The notes beneath the pieces were generated by a model that saw nothing but the letters and a program-made list of their open reading frames with translations, was not told the DNA's origin and ran no database searches. A program made the position numbers and the translations under genes. This document shows positions 41,322-49,503 of a DNA stretch of 64,000 nucleotides, one piece after another. Every line of letters begins with the position of its first letter. The stretch's first letter is position 1. Location of the stretch: assembly GCF_028435365.1 (NCBI RefSeq), contig NZ_JAGTJJ010000002.1, positions 682,001-746,000 on the forward strand, given 5' to 3'. The DNA comes from Polyangium jinanense. GTDB lineage: Bacteria; Myxococcota; Polyangia; Polyangiales; Polyangiaceae.

Positions 41322-41337
41322 TGGCACGAGCTGTGCT
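41322..41337 (+). promoter_or_regulatory. Sigma-54 (-24/-12) promoter candidate
   Basis: TGGCACG-agct-GTGCT has the canonical GG-N10-GC spacing (GG 41323-41324, GC 41335-41336) and one mismatch to TGGCACG-N4-TTGCW. Transcription would start near 41348, ahead of the ATG at 41375. Confidence 0.6.
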
Positions 41338-41374
41338 ACCCGTTCCCCACGTCGTTCTTGAAGAGGAGCCCCCC

Positions 41375-42232
41375 ATGCTGAAATCGCATTGCTTTTCCTT
41401 TGTCGTGGTTGCTGCCAGCGTCGCCTTCATGGGTTGCGCGGCGCCCGAGGCGGAGAATCCGGTTGGCGCCGACGATTTCGCGGTTGGCCTGGAGACGCAA
41501 GATCCCGGCGACCCCGATCCCAGGCCGCCGGGCAGCAACAACCTGTTCAACCCTGGTTGCTTCTGGAATCCCAACATCCAGGCGGCCTACCGGCTCCTCG
41601 CGCAGAAGCCGCTTTACGTGGATGCGCAGGGCAATATTTCCGATACCATCTCGTACCTGGACCAGGTCACGTCCGCGTGCAGAAACCAGGCCCTCAAGTA
41701 TCTCGCCCGGTGTGCATTGCCCGAGGGCTCCTCGATGACGGATCCGGATACGAACATCACGTACAACGGCTGGCTCGGCCTCGCGGATCAGTGGAAGACG
41801 CAGGTGCTGAGCAGCGACAACCAGTGGTGGGTCACGTCTTGCCTGCTTGAGCACCTCAATGGGTACGGGATCGAGGTCCCCATTCTGCTGCAGGGAGACC
41901 GCTCCGAACTCCAGCCGACCTCGGCGCAGATCACGGAGTTCCAGGTGCCCGAATCGCGCGCGTGGGGGAACCTTTTCGCGCCGAATTTCGTTGCCAACGT
42001 GTGTTACTTCACGAACATGGCGACGTCTTGCTACGTGAACCAACTCTTCGACGAGCGCATCTGCGACACGAGCCCGTATTGCAATCTCAATCTCGTGGGG
42101 AACTGCAACACGGCGTGCTTCTACAACCCGATCGGCGGCTTTTTGCACTGCGGTTCGTCCGGGAACAAGCACATCAGCGTGCGCGTGAAGGATTACGACT
42201 GGTACGGCTCCGATTGCGAAATCCCGGAGTGA
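41375..42232 (+). CDS. Cys-rich secreted lipoprotein, tandem copy 1
   Basis: The predicted protein is 285 aa. The ATG at 41375 follows AAGAGGAG. The leader ends in VAFMGCA (Cys about 21). The mature protein begins with a conserved DDFAVGLET segment, then a body with about 12 Cys and the phrases YLARCALPEGSSMTDPDT, DNQWWVTSCLLEHLNGYG and GNLFAPNFVANVCYF. I do not recognise the family; it looks like an extracellular, disulfide-bonded enzyme or binding protein specific to myxobacteria. The next gene is a close paralogue. Both have a sigma-54-type promoter, which suggests developmental or starvation-linked expression. Confidence 0.75.
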   Translation: MLKSHCFSFVVVAASVAFMGCAAPEAENPVGADDFAVGLETQDPGDPDPRPPGSNNLFNPGCFWNPNIQAAYRLLAQKPLYVDAQGNISDTISYLDQVTSACRNQALKYLARCALPEGSSMTDPDTNITYNGWLGLADQWKTQVLSSDNQWWVTSCLLEHLNGYGIEVPILLQGDRSELQPTSAQITEFQVPESRAWGNLFAPNFVANVCYFTNMATSCYVNQLFDERICDTSPYCNLNLVGNCNTACFYNPIGGFLHCGSSGNKHISVRVKDYDWYGSDCEIPE

Positions 42233-42265
42233 GCCGCGCCGCGCTGCTCCACGGGGGGTGATGGC

Positions 42266-42292
42266 GCGGGCCTGCGCCTGCTGCAGGCCCGC
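42266..42292 (+). terminator. Hairpin after paralogue 1
   Basis: GCGGGCCTGC (42266-42275) and GCAGGCCCGC (42283-42292) form a perfect 10-bp stem with a 7-nt loop, 33 nt after the stop. No T tract follows. Confidence 0.45.
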
Positions 42293-42361
42293 CCCCGCAG
42301 TCGCCCGCCCCGGGGCGCGAGGCTTCCTCGAAAAAGCCTCACGTTGGAAGGATCTCGCCCT

Positions 42362-42377
42362 TGGCCCGGAACGTGCA
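42362..42377 (+). promoter_or_regulatory. Sigma-54 (-24/-12) promoter candidate
   Basis: TGGCCCG-gaac-GTGCA keeps the GG-N10-GC spacing (GG 42363-42364, GC 42375-42376) and shares the GTGC -12 element with the promoter of the first paralogue. It lies 29 bp before the ATG at 42406. Confidence 0.55.
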
Positions 42378-42405
42378 CGTCCCCCGTCAACACAAGGAGA
42401 TCCCC

Positions 42406-43227
42406 ATGACTGCAATGCGCTCATTTGCCATTCTTACCTTGCTGACCGGCACCTTTGCCTCCGGCTGCGTGGCCGCGAACTCGAATCCGTTCGAGCAGGA
42501 CGATTTCGCGGTGGGCCTCGAGACGCTGGGGCCGGACGACAATCCGCCGGGCAACACCAATGGCTTCAGCGTCGATTGCTTCTGGAACCCGAGCGTCCAG
42601 TCGGCGTACAGGAACCTCTCGCAGGAGCCGCTCCACAATGATGCGGAGGGCAACCTCCCCGAAGGCGGCGTCGCGGATCTGTCCGCGGTCTCGAACGCGT
42701 GCAGGAGCGAGGCCCTCAAATACCTCGCGGAGTGCGCATTGCCCAGAGGCACATCGATGACGGACCCCGATACGGGCATCACCTACGCGGGTTGGCTCGG
42801 GCTCGCGGGGCAGTGGCGGACGAGCTCTCTCAGCAGCAACAATCAATGGTGGGTCACGTCTTGCTTGCTGGCCCACCTCAATGGATACGGCATCGTGATG
42901 CCCATCCTCCTCCAGGGAGATCGCGCGGAGCTCCAGCCGACCTCGGCGCAGCTTACGGAGTTCCCGGTGTCGGAGTCGCGCGCATGGGGGAACCTGTTCG
43001 CGCCGAATTTCGTCGCCAACGTCTGTTACTTCGATGACGTGGCGGACACTTGCGACGCGGAGCAACTGCTCGACGAGCGCCTTTGCGGCACGAACCCCTC
43101 TTGCAATCTCAACGTCGTGGGGAACTGCGACTCCGCGTGCTCCTACGACCCCCTGGGCGGCGTCTTGCAATGCGGTTCGTCGGGGAACAGGCACATCACC
43201 AGGCGCGAGGAGGGGTACGACTTGTAA
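42406..43227 (+). CDS. Cys-rich secreted lipoprotein, tandem copy 2, C-terminally truncated
   Basis: This 273-aa paralogue of the preceding gene has the same lipobox leader (FASGC), the same DDFAVGLET start to the mature protein and the same Cys pattern. The ATG at 42406 has AAGGAGA upstream. The reading frame stops at ...EEGYDL. Beyond the stop, the +1 frame continues with SDCDSPECAAPRN, matching the SDCEIPE end of copy 1, so a one-base deletion near 43224-43228 has removed the last Cys-containing segment. The protein may still fold, as only about ten residues are lost. Copies differ most in the N-terminal linker. Confidence 0.75.
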   Translation: MTAMRSFAILTLLTGTFASGCVAANSNPFEQDDFAVGLETLGPDDNPPGNTNGFSVDCFWNPSVQSAYRNLSQEPLHNDAEGNLPEGGVADLSAVSNACRSEALKYLAECALPRGTSMTDPDTGITYAGWLGLAGQWRTSSLSSNNQWWVTSCLLAHLNGYGIVMPILLQGDRAELQPTSAQLTEFPVSESRAWGNLFAPNFVANVCYFDDVADTCDAEQLLDERLCGTNPSCNLNVVGNCDSACSYDPLGGVLQCGSSGNRHITRREEGYDL

Positions 43228-43283
43228 GCTCCGATTGCGACAGTCCGGAGTGCGCCGCGCCGCGAAACGTCCACCGCCTGCTT

Positions 43284-44384
43284 CTAACGGCCGACCAGGA
43301 AAAACGCCGCGATGGCGAGGACCATGATCGCCATCGCGGCCGCCATCCACGCTCGCCTTGCCGCGCCCGCCCGCGCGGTCTTCACCGTCTCCGCCGACCG
43401 CTCCGTCTTCGTCTGTGGGAGAGCCGCCGGGTTCGTCGCGACAACCTTCCGCTCGTCCTCGATCACGGAGGTGAGCGCTTCCTGCCGCAAGGAAAAACCT
43501 TCGGGCAGGAGCGGGCGGAGCGCGTCGCGCATCGCCTCGACGGTCGGAAAACGGTCCTCACGGACGTGCGCCGTCGCCTTGTCCACGAACCGCGCGATCT
43601 CGGCCGGTACCCAGGGCGCGGCCTCCGCGAGCGGCGGCGGCGGCTGCGTCGTGATCGCATAAAGCAGCTCCACGAGCGATTTTACGTGCGCGTGCGGCGG
43701 TGCCCCCGCGAGCATCGCGTAGAGCGTCACGCCCATCGAATACACGTCGCAACGCGCGTCGACCTTCTTGGGATTCTCGATCTGCTCGGGCGCCATGTAG
43801 AGCGGCGTGCCGATGACCTGCCCGCTCTGCGTCATCGATATCGCGGGCGCCGTGAGCGCGCCGCCCTCACCCACAGCCTCGGGCGTGCGCCGGATCTTGG
43901 CGACCCCGAAATCGAGGAGTTTTACGGTGATGTCGCCGCCCTCGCCCCGCGCGAGGAAGAGGTTTTCGGGCTTGATGTCGCGGTGAATGACGTTCACCGC
44001 GTGCGCTGCCGCGAGCCCCTCGCAAGCCTGCGCGAGAATTCGAAGCGCGACGTCGGGGCGGAGCGGGCCCAAGCGCCCGAGGAGCGCGCGCACATCCTCG
44101 CCGTCGAGCAGCTCCATCACCTGGAACGGCACGCCGGTCTCGGGATCGTGATCCACCGCCAAGGCCGCGACGACGTGCGGCGAGGCGAGCGAGCCGGCGA
44201 TACGCGCCTCCTGCTCGAAGCGGAGCAGGTCCGGATCGTCGGGGGCGAACGGGCGCACGTGCAGCCACTTGATCGCCACGGGACGGCCGGTCTTCGTGCT
44301 CCTCGCCTCGTAGACGGTCCCCATGCCGCCTTGACCCAGCACGCGGACGATCTCGTAGTCGGTGAGGAGCTGCCGACCAATCAT
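43284..44384 (-). CDS. Ser/Thr protein kinase, tail-anchored
   Basis: This 366-aa Hanks-type kinase starts at the ATG at 44384, immediately before the domain (YEIVRVLGQGGMGTVYEA). Lys39 (VAIKWL), the catalytic loop VIHRDIKPENLF, LLDFGVAKI and YMAPEQIEN are intact. Residues 290-340 form a Thr/Ala/Glu-rich linker. A C-terminal hydrophobic helix (about 345-365, MAAAMAIMVLAIAAFFLVG) anchors it in the membrane, as in the 23232-24509 kinase. The stop codon is 56 bp from the truncated lipoprotein gene on the other strand. The 234-bp upstream gap holds no recognisable gene. Confidence 0.9.
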   Translation of the reverse strand: MIGRQLLTDYEIVRVLGQGGMGTVYEARSTKTGRPVAIKWLHVRPFAPDDPDLLRFEQEARIAGSLASPHVVAALAVDHDPETGVPFQVMELLDGEDVRALLGRLGPLRPDVALRILAQACEGLAAAHAVNVIHRDIKPENLFLARGEGGDITVKLLDFGVAKIRRTPEAVGEGGALTAPAISMTQSGQVIGTPLYMAPEQIENPKKVDARCDVYSMGVTLYAMLAGAPPHAHVKSLVELLYAITTQPPPPLAEAAPWVPAEIARFVDKATAHVREDRFPTVEAMRDALRPLLPEGFSLRQEALTSVIEDERKVVATNPAALPQTKTERSAETVKTARAGAARRAWMAAAMAIMVLAIAAFFLVGR

Positions 44385-44618
44385 CCGGGGGCATGGTACC
44401 GAGCGCCCGACGAAGAGCAACTGCTTCGGGCGAGCAAGTATGGGAGTTCGTGTTCTCCGGCTTCGTTCGGGGAGCTCCTGCCGGCTGACGTCGACAGTGT
44501 AATTCTGGCTGCACGGTCCTCTAAGCACGAGGGCCGGTACGGGGTCCCGGCGGACCTGCCGTCGGCGCGACGCCGCGCGCGATTGAATGCCGAGGAGCGT
44601 TCGAAACGAAGGGCGGAT

Positions 44619-45083
44619 TCAGCGGACCTGGGCGGGCGGCGTCAACGCCGCGACTTTCGTGCATACGCCGTCAATCATCTCGCAGCGATAGTCGGGCGCT
44701 GTCGGGCTGAAATAAGGCAGACAAGGGATCAAGTGATTGAGCCCCTCGAAGCACGCGCCTGCGTCGCCCACGCAGATCGGCCTGCGATCGCCGACCTGGT
44801 TCGGCCGGTCGTCCCAGTCGAAGCGGTACCAGTCGCCGCGCGTGATTGGCGGGTCAGCCGGAGACACCGAGAACGGGAGCGGCTGGGGCCGCGCCTTCAC
44901 GCACCCACTCCACGTGCCACACGTGTTGAGGCTCAGGCACGCAGCTTCGTTCGACCCCGAGGACGGCGCATCCGCGTCCGTGCTGGTCTGCGCGTCAGGC
45001 TTCGCCGTATCCGGCACGCCGCGACACGCCGGCGCGAGCGTCGCCGCGACCGCAGCCGGCAAGAGCAAGGAGGCAAGCCTCAT
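44619..45083 (-). CDS. Small Cys-containing lipoprotein
   Basis: This 154-aa secreted protein has a leader ending in TLAPAC (Cys20), a lipobox. After an Asp/Ser/Thr-rich linker come about eight Cys in CLSLNTCGTWSGC, RPICVGDAGACFEG and YRCEMIDGVC contexts. I recognise no family. The start ATG overlaps the stop of the frameshifted upstream gene (ATGA), so the two were an operon. It might be an extracytoplasmic partner for that protein. Confidence 0.62.
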   Translation of the reverse strand: MRLASLLLPAAVAATLAPACRGVPDTAKPDAQTSTDADAPSSGSNEAACLSLNTCGTWSGCVKARPQPLPFSVSPADPPITRGDWYRFDWDDRPNQVGDRRPICVGDAGACFEGLNHLIPCLPYFSPTAPDYRCEMIDGVCTKVAALTPPAQVR

Positions 45084-45392
45084 CGCGCCGTGATGCTATC
45101 CGCGCCCCGGATCGGCGCACAACGCGCCGCACGCGTTGGGTTCGTGCTCGGCCTCATCGCGACCGCGCCGCATTGGGGGCAATGCCCCTCGCCGACGTAA
45201 TTCGTACTTCCGAGGTTCGCGCTCGTCGAGATACTGCCTCCACAGCGTCGCCCGCTCGCGAAACCATATCTTGCGGGTCGGAGAGAGCATCCCATCGGGG
45301 TCCGGCGCCTTGATGGGGTAGACCCTGTCTCGGTTCTGGACCATGACCTCGTGCGTCGTGTCAGAGTAGCTGATATACCGTGCCCGCACCAT
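45080..45392 (-). pseudogene. Small gene with probable frameshift, C-terminal zinc-ribbon-like motif
   Basis: Two overlapping minus-strand frames each look coding in only one half. From the ATG at 45392 the frame gives [20 protein letters not shown] and on to RERATLWRQYLDE, with G/C at most third positions. After about 45230 the bias shifts to the neighbouring frame, which reads TNYVGEGHCPQCGAVAM and ends in a TGA overlapping the next start by 4 nt. The span is 313 nt, one more than a multiple of three. A single inserted base (or two deleted) near 45210-45240, or a sequencing error, explains this. The intact product would be about 103 aa. Confidence 0.6.
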
Positions 45393-46758
45393 GAGCAAGG
45401 AACCGCACGCGAAGGAGACGGTGGCCCTCGTCGTTCGCCCACGCGAGTGCGCCATCGGCCGCTTTCGCCTCCAGGTCACGGCGGGGCCCGATCGAGGCGT
45501 CGAGCGCGTCTCGGACGGCGCCGAGCTCTCCGTGGGCACGGCCGCCGGTAACCACCTCGTCCTGACCGACGGCGCCGTGTCGCGCCACCATTGCGTCATC
45601 ACCGTCACGGACCGCGGGTTTCTCGTGCGCGACCTCGGCAGCCGCAACGGCACGCGGGTCTCCGGCTTCCGCGTGGAAGGCGCCTACCTCGGCGCCGGCG
45701 CCGTGCTCGGCGTGGGCAAATCGACGCTGCGCTTCGATCCGCTGCCCGACGAGATCGTCGAGCCGCTCGCCGACGAGGAGCGTTATGGCCGGATCCTCGG
45801 CCAGAGCATGGCGATGCGCCGGCTCTTCGCGGCCCTGCCGCGGATCTCCACCTCGGACTCGACGGTGCTCATCGAAGGCGAGACCGGCACGGGCAAGGGC
45901 CTGCTCGCCGAGGTGATTCATCAGAAGAGCGCACGCGCGCAAGGGCCGTTCGTGGTGATCGATTGCAGCTCGATCCCGCCGACGTTGATCGAGGCGGAGC
46001 TCTTCGGCTACATGCGCGGCGCGTTCACGACGGCGTTGCAATCGCGGGCGGGCGCGTTCGAAGCGGCGGCGGGCGGGACGGTGTTTCTGGACGAGCTCGG
46101 CGAGCTGCCGCTCGACATGCAGCCGAAGCTGCTCCGGGCCCTGGAAGAGCGCGTGGTGCGGCGCATCGGGAGCCTCGATCCGATCAAGCTCGACGTGCGG
46201 GTGATCGCCGCGACAAACCGCGACCTCAGGCAGGAGGTAAACCGCGGGACGTTCCGCTCGGATCTTTATTATCGGCTGAACATCGTGCGGATTCGATTGC
46301 CGCCGCTGCGGGAGCGGCGTGAGGACATCCCGCCGCTCGTTGCGCATTTTTACGAGCAATTCGCGCGGTCGGGCGATCCGCTGCCGCCAGCGGAGCTCGT
46401 GGCGGCGTTCACGAAGCAGGATTGGCCGGGGAACGTGCGGGAATTGCGGGCGGCGGTGGAGCGGGCGATCCTGATGGAGGACCAGGAGCTCTGGTTCGAG
46501 GCGACGCTCGGGGCGCCACCCGGTTCGACGCCGAAGGCGGCGGCGCCGGCCACGACCGATTACGAGGACGATATCGCGCTCGGCTCGTTCCGCGCGGCGA
46601 AGGAGCGCGCCGTGGCGCGGTGGGAGCGTGGATACATCGAGACGCTGGTGCGGCAGAGCGGAGGGAATCTATCCCGCGCGGCGCGCTCGGCGCACATGGA
46701 TCGGAATCACCTGCGGGAGCTTCTGCGGCGGCACGGGATTTCGGCCACGGAGGAGTGA
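45391..46758 (+). CDS. FHA-domain sigma-54-dependent transcriptional activator (GAFTTA variant)
   Basis: This 455-aa enhancer-binding protein has an N-terminal FHA domain (about 22-115, with SRHH at 64-67 and LGSRNGT at 82-88) that binds phospho-threonine, so a Ser/Thr kinase probably controls it. The AAA+ domain (about 133-365) has Walker A GETGTGKG (163-170), Walker B VFLDE (231-235) and the arginine-finger region. The sigma-54 contact loop reads GAFTTA (210-215) instead of the near-invariant GAFTGA. A Fis-type helix-turn-helix closes the protein ([20 protein letters not shown]). Such FHA activators are a myxobacterial speciality. Its start codon overlaps that of the divergent frameshifted gene. 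Confidence 0.93.
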   Translation: MSKEPHAKETVALVVRPRECAIGRFRLQVTAGPDRGVERVSDGAELSVGTAAGNHLVLTDGAVSRHHCVITVTDRGFLVRDLGSRNGTRVSGFRVEGAYLGAGAVLGVGKSTLRFDPLPDEIVEPLADEERYGRILGQSMAMRRLFAALPRISTSDSTVLIEGETGTGKGLLAEVIHQKSARAQGPFVVIDCSSIPPTLIEAELFGYMRGAFTTALQSRAGAFEAAAGGTVFLDELGELPLDMQPKLLRALEERVVRRIGSLDPIKLDVRVIAATNRDLRQEVNRGTFRSDLYYRLNIVRIRLPPLRERREDIPPLVAHFYEQFARSGDPLPPAELVAAFTKQDWPGNVRELRAAVERAILMEDQELWFEATLGAPPGSTPKAAAPATTDYEDDIALGSFRAAKERAVARWERGYIETLVRQSGGNLSRAARSAHMDRNHLRELLRRHGISATEE

Positions 46759-46767
46759 CGGCGCTCG

Positions 46768-48141
46768 TCATCGTTCCAGAAAGAAAAACCGCGGGTCGTT
46801 CGGGAAGGGCGAACGCGGGAGGTCCTGGCGGTCGAGCGCTTGCTGCGTGGCGACGACGCCCCGTACCGGTGCCGGCGACCACGAGGTGACATCGAGGAGG
46901 CCGCCGGGCAGGATCGTGCCGGCTTCGCTCGTGTGGAGCACGCCGACGTGCGCGACGATGCCGAGGTCGGCAGGTTGTCCGGACAAGGGACCCGCGAGGA
47001 CCCGGCGATAAGCGCGGACACAAGCTTCGAGCACGCGCCGGGCAAAGGGCGGGTCGGGCGGCGTGGGCGATACGGCGAGCAGGTTTGTCGCTGTCTCTTT
47101 GGAGAGCACGAGCCCGGCCGCGGTGAGCTCGGCGGAGACGAGGGGCAAACTCGTTTCGAGGGCCGTGAGGAGCGCCTCGTCGCCGTCCGCGAGCGCGGCC
47201 GGATCGGCGCGGAGCGCGACGGAGACGGCCATGGAAGGGCGAATCAAAGCAGCATGGCGCTTCGGGTTTGGCGGGCTCGTCGCGGCAGAGCTTGCGGTGC
47301 GGAGTGCCCGGACGAACTCCGGCGCGGTGGCATATCGGCCTGCGGGATCGCGGCAAAGCGCGCGGAGGAGGGGCTCGTCGAGCGCGGGATCGACGGGCGC
47401 GCGCTCGCTCGGCCTGGGCGGGCGGGCGTGGAGGTGGATCTGCCGGACGACGGCGGTGGCCTGATCGCCGAACGGCGGTTTTCCCGTGAGCATGGCGAAT
47501 GCGAGCGCGCCGAGCGCATACACGTCCGCCCGTGTATCGAGCGGCTGGCCGAGCACCTGCTCGGGCGCCATGAAGGGGAGCGTGCCGAGCGTCGCGCGGG
47601 AAGCGGTGAGCGAGGGGCCGGCGTTGTCGAGGAGCTTGGCGACGCCGAAATCGAGGAGGACGACGCGGCCTTCGGCGCGGCCCTCGGCGAGGAAGACGTT
47701 CGAGGGTTTGATGTCGCGGTGGACGATTCCGCGTGCGTGGGCGGCGGCGAGCGCGCCTCCGAGGGGTTCGAGAATGCCGAGGACCTCGTCGATCGCGAGC
47801 CTGCCGGCGTCGGCGAGGCGCGCGTCGAGGCTCTGGCCGGTGAGCAGCTCCATGGCGAAATAGGGGCGCCCATCGGCGAGGCGGCCGACTTCGTGCACGC
47901 GGACGACGTTCGGGTGGGGGAGCTCGAAGATGATGGCCGCCTCGCGCTCGAACCGCGGGATCGCCGTGGGATCGGCGAAGAGGTCGGCGTGCATGACCTT
48001 CACCGCGGCGGCGCGGCCCGTGGGCGCGTGCGTCGCGCGTGCGACGAACCCGAAGCCGCCGCGGGCGATGAGCGAGTCGAGTCGATACGGGCCGGCCCAG
48101 AGCTCGCCGCCAAGATCCGCCGAATCGAGTTTACTTCGCAC
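46768..48141 (-). CDS. Ser/Thr protein kinase with C-terminal cyclase-like domain
   Basis: The predicted protein is 457 aa from a GTG at 48141 with AGGA upstream. Kinase domain about 18-280: ARGGFGFVARA, VKVMHADLF, IVHRDIKPSNVFL, LLDFGVAKLL and FMAPEQVLG. There is no membrane helix. Residues 300-450 show the strand-helix order of a class III nucleotide cyclase, namely MAVSVALRAD, then VLEACVRAYRRVL, then LGIVAHVGVLH and GGLLDVTSWSP, but without clear metal and transition-state residues. It may be a degenerate, regulatory cyclase-like domain. The gene lies 8 nt after the radical SAM gene on the same strand. Confidence 0.87.
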   Translation of the reverse strand: MRSKLDSADLGGELWAGPYRLDSLIARGGFGFVARATHAPTGRAAAVKVMHADLFADPTAIPRFEREAAIIFELPHPNVVRVHEVGRLADGRPYFAMELLTGQSLDARLADAGRLAIDEVLGILEPLGGALAAAHARGIVHRDIKPSNVFLAEGRAEGRVVLLDFGVAKLLDNAGPSLTASRATLGTLPFMAPEQVLGQPLDTRADVYALGALAFAMLTGKPPFGDQATAVVRQIHLHARPPRPSERAPVDPALDEPLLRALCRDPAGRYATAPEFVRALRTASSAATSPPNPKRHAALIRPSMAVSVALRADPAALADGDEALLTALETSLPLVSAELTAAGLVLSKETATNLLAVSPTPPDPPFARRVLEACVRAYRRVLAGPLSGQPADLGIVAHVGVLHTSEAGTILPGGLLDVTSWSPAPVRGVVATQQALDRQDLPRSPFPNDPRFFFLER

Positions 48142-48149
48142 GGTACATC

Positions 48150-49355
48150 CTAGACCCCGTTCGGTCCGTCCTCGGGCAGGGCGATATCGACGCGCTCCAT
48201 CGATACGCCGAGGGATTCGGCCTTTTTCGCCTCGCTCTTGCGCTTCGCCTCGAAGAGCCGGAGGCCCTTCTCCGTCACGATGCCGACGGGCGGCGCATCC
48301 GGCGGGCGCATTTCCTCGGCGGACGCGTGTGGTTTGTCCTCGCCCGAGCGCGCGGCGGCGAGGCGATGTTCAAAATCCTTTTTCCATGCGGGCAAGGTGC
48401 GCAGTGGATAACTCGGATCGCTCGGGTCGGTGATGATCGTATCGACGACCGCGTCCATGGAGACGAAGACGGGATAAAGCTCCTCGGGGTCGTAGGCCGC
48501 GCCGCGATCGAAGAGGCCGCCGCAGATCGGGCGGAGCGTGCAATGGTTGCAGGCGGGCGCGTAAATGTGCTCCCAGTCCGTCTGGCGGACGGTCTGCTTG
48601 TTGTCGAGGAAATGCACGATGCGCTCCTCGCCCTTCACGATCTTGCGCGTCTCGGTGCTCGCCCAGGCGAACTCGGTCATGTAGCAGAGCGGGACCTTTT
48701 CCACGCGGAACGAGCGGCCCGAGGCGTGGAGCTTGCGCATCGCGCGCTGGAGCGAGACCTCGAAATCGGAGAGGCGCGGCGTGAATTGCGCCTGGTTCAC
48801 CTCGGCGCGGCCCATCGAAGGGTCGAGGTTGTTCCACACGAAATGGCGCACGTACGGGTGGTGCGTGATAAAGTGGTCGATGTTCTCGTCGAGGTGATCG
48901 GCGTTCAGCTTGTTGATCACGCAGTTGATGTTGACCTCGATCCCATTCTCGTGGGCATTGCGCACGGCGGCGAACGCCTTCTCCAGCGTGCCGTCCGTGC
49001 CGCGGAGGATTGCCTCGACGTCGGGGCGCACCGAATACACGGACACGTGCACGAGCCGCACGCCCGCCTCGGCCAGGCTGCGCGCGAATTCGGGATCCGC
49101 GAGGCGCGAGCCGTTCGTGATCATGCGCACGTGGAGGCCCTGCGCGGAGGCATACGCCGCGATGCGCGGCAGCTCCGGGTGCAGCGTGGGCTCGCCGCCG
49201 GTGAGGATGACCCCGAAATACCCGCGTTTCACCAGATCGTCGACGAGCACCTTCATCGTTTCGAAGGTGTGCACGTAGGGCGTCGTCGGGTTCGAGCAGA
49301 ACCCGCAAAAATGGTTGCAATGCCGGACGACCTGGATGTAGCCGATGTTCGCCAA
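48150..49355 (-). CDS. Radical SAM enzyme with C-terminal Cys cluster
   Basis: The predicted protein is 401 aa. I start it at a TTG (49355) with GGGAG 7 nt upstream, because the conserved part begins at once (NIGYIQVVRHCNHFCGFC). Cys-x3-Cys-x2-Cys binds the [4Fe-4S] cluster that cleaves S-adenosylmethionine; GGEPTLHPEL and the later barrel strands (VSVYSVRPD, NINCVINKLNADH) agree. A second cluster region, CNHCTLRPICGGLF, resembles the end of SPASM/Twitch domains used in peptide modification. The substrate is unknown. A Ser/Thr kinase follows 8 nt downstream, an unusual operon partner. Confidence 0.88.
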   Translation of the reverse strand: MANIGYIQVVRHCNHFCGFCSNPTTPYVHTFETMKVLVDDLVKRGYFGVILTGGEPTLHPELPRIAAYASAQGLHVRMITNGSRLADPEFARSLAEAGVRLVHVSVYSVRPDVEAILRGTDGTLEKAFAAVRNAHENGIEVNINCVINKLNADHLDENIDHFITHHPYVRHFVWNNLDPSMGRAEVNQAQFTPRLSDFEVSLQRAMRKLHASGRSFRVEKVPLCYMTEFAWASTETRKIVKGEERIVHFLDNKQTVRQTDWEHIYAPACNHCTLRPICGGLFDRGAAYDPEELYPVFVSMDAVVDTIITDPSDPSYPLRTLPAWKKDFEHRLAAARSGEDKPHASAEEMRPPDAPPVGIVTEKGLRLFEAKRKSEAKKAESLGVSMERVDIALPEDGPNGV

Positions 49356-49503
49356 GCGAGATCTCCCGGATGTCGGGATGCGTGAGCAAGCAGGAGCCCG
49401 GGCGCCGCAAGGACGAGGGCCGCTCTCGCATCGTACGGGAGGCGCCCGAGGGCGGCAACGGAGGGGAGAAGCGACGAGCCTCCGGTCTGCTACGTTCTCC
49501 GCC

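Noticed and set aside
43050..45200. 716-aa open frame on the plus strand
   Set aside because: It covers a kinase gene on the opposite strand and shows only antisense composition. Its first residues only reflect the frameshifted tail of the lipoprotein paralogue.
49356..49503. Possible upstream start for the DUF4175 protein at 49345
   Set aside because: Residues from this stretch are low-complexity Arg/Gly and overlap the start of the radical SAM gene; the membrane-protein signal begins only after 49504.
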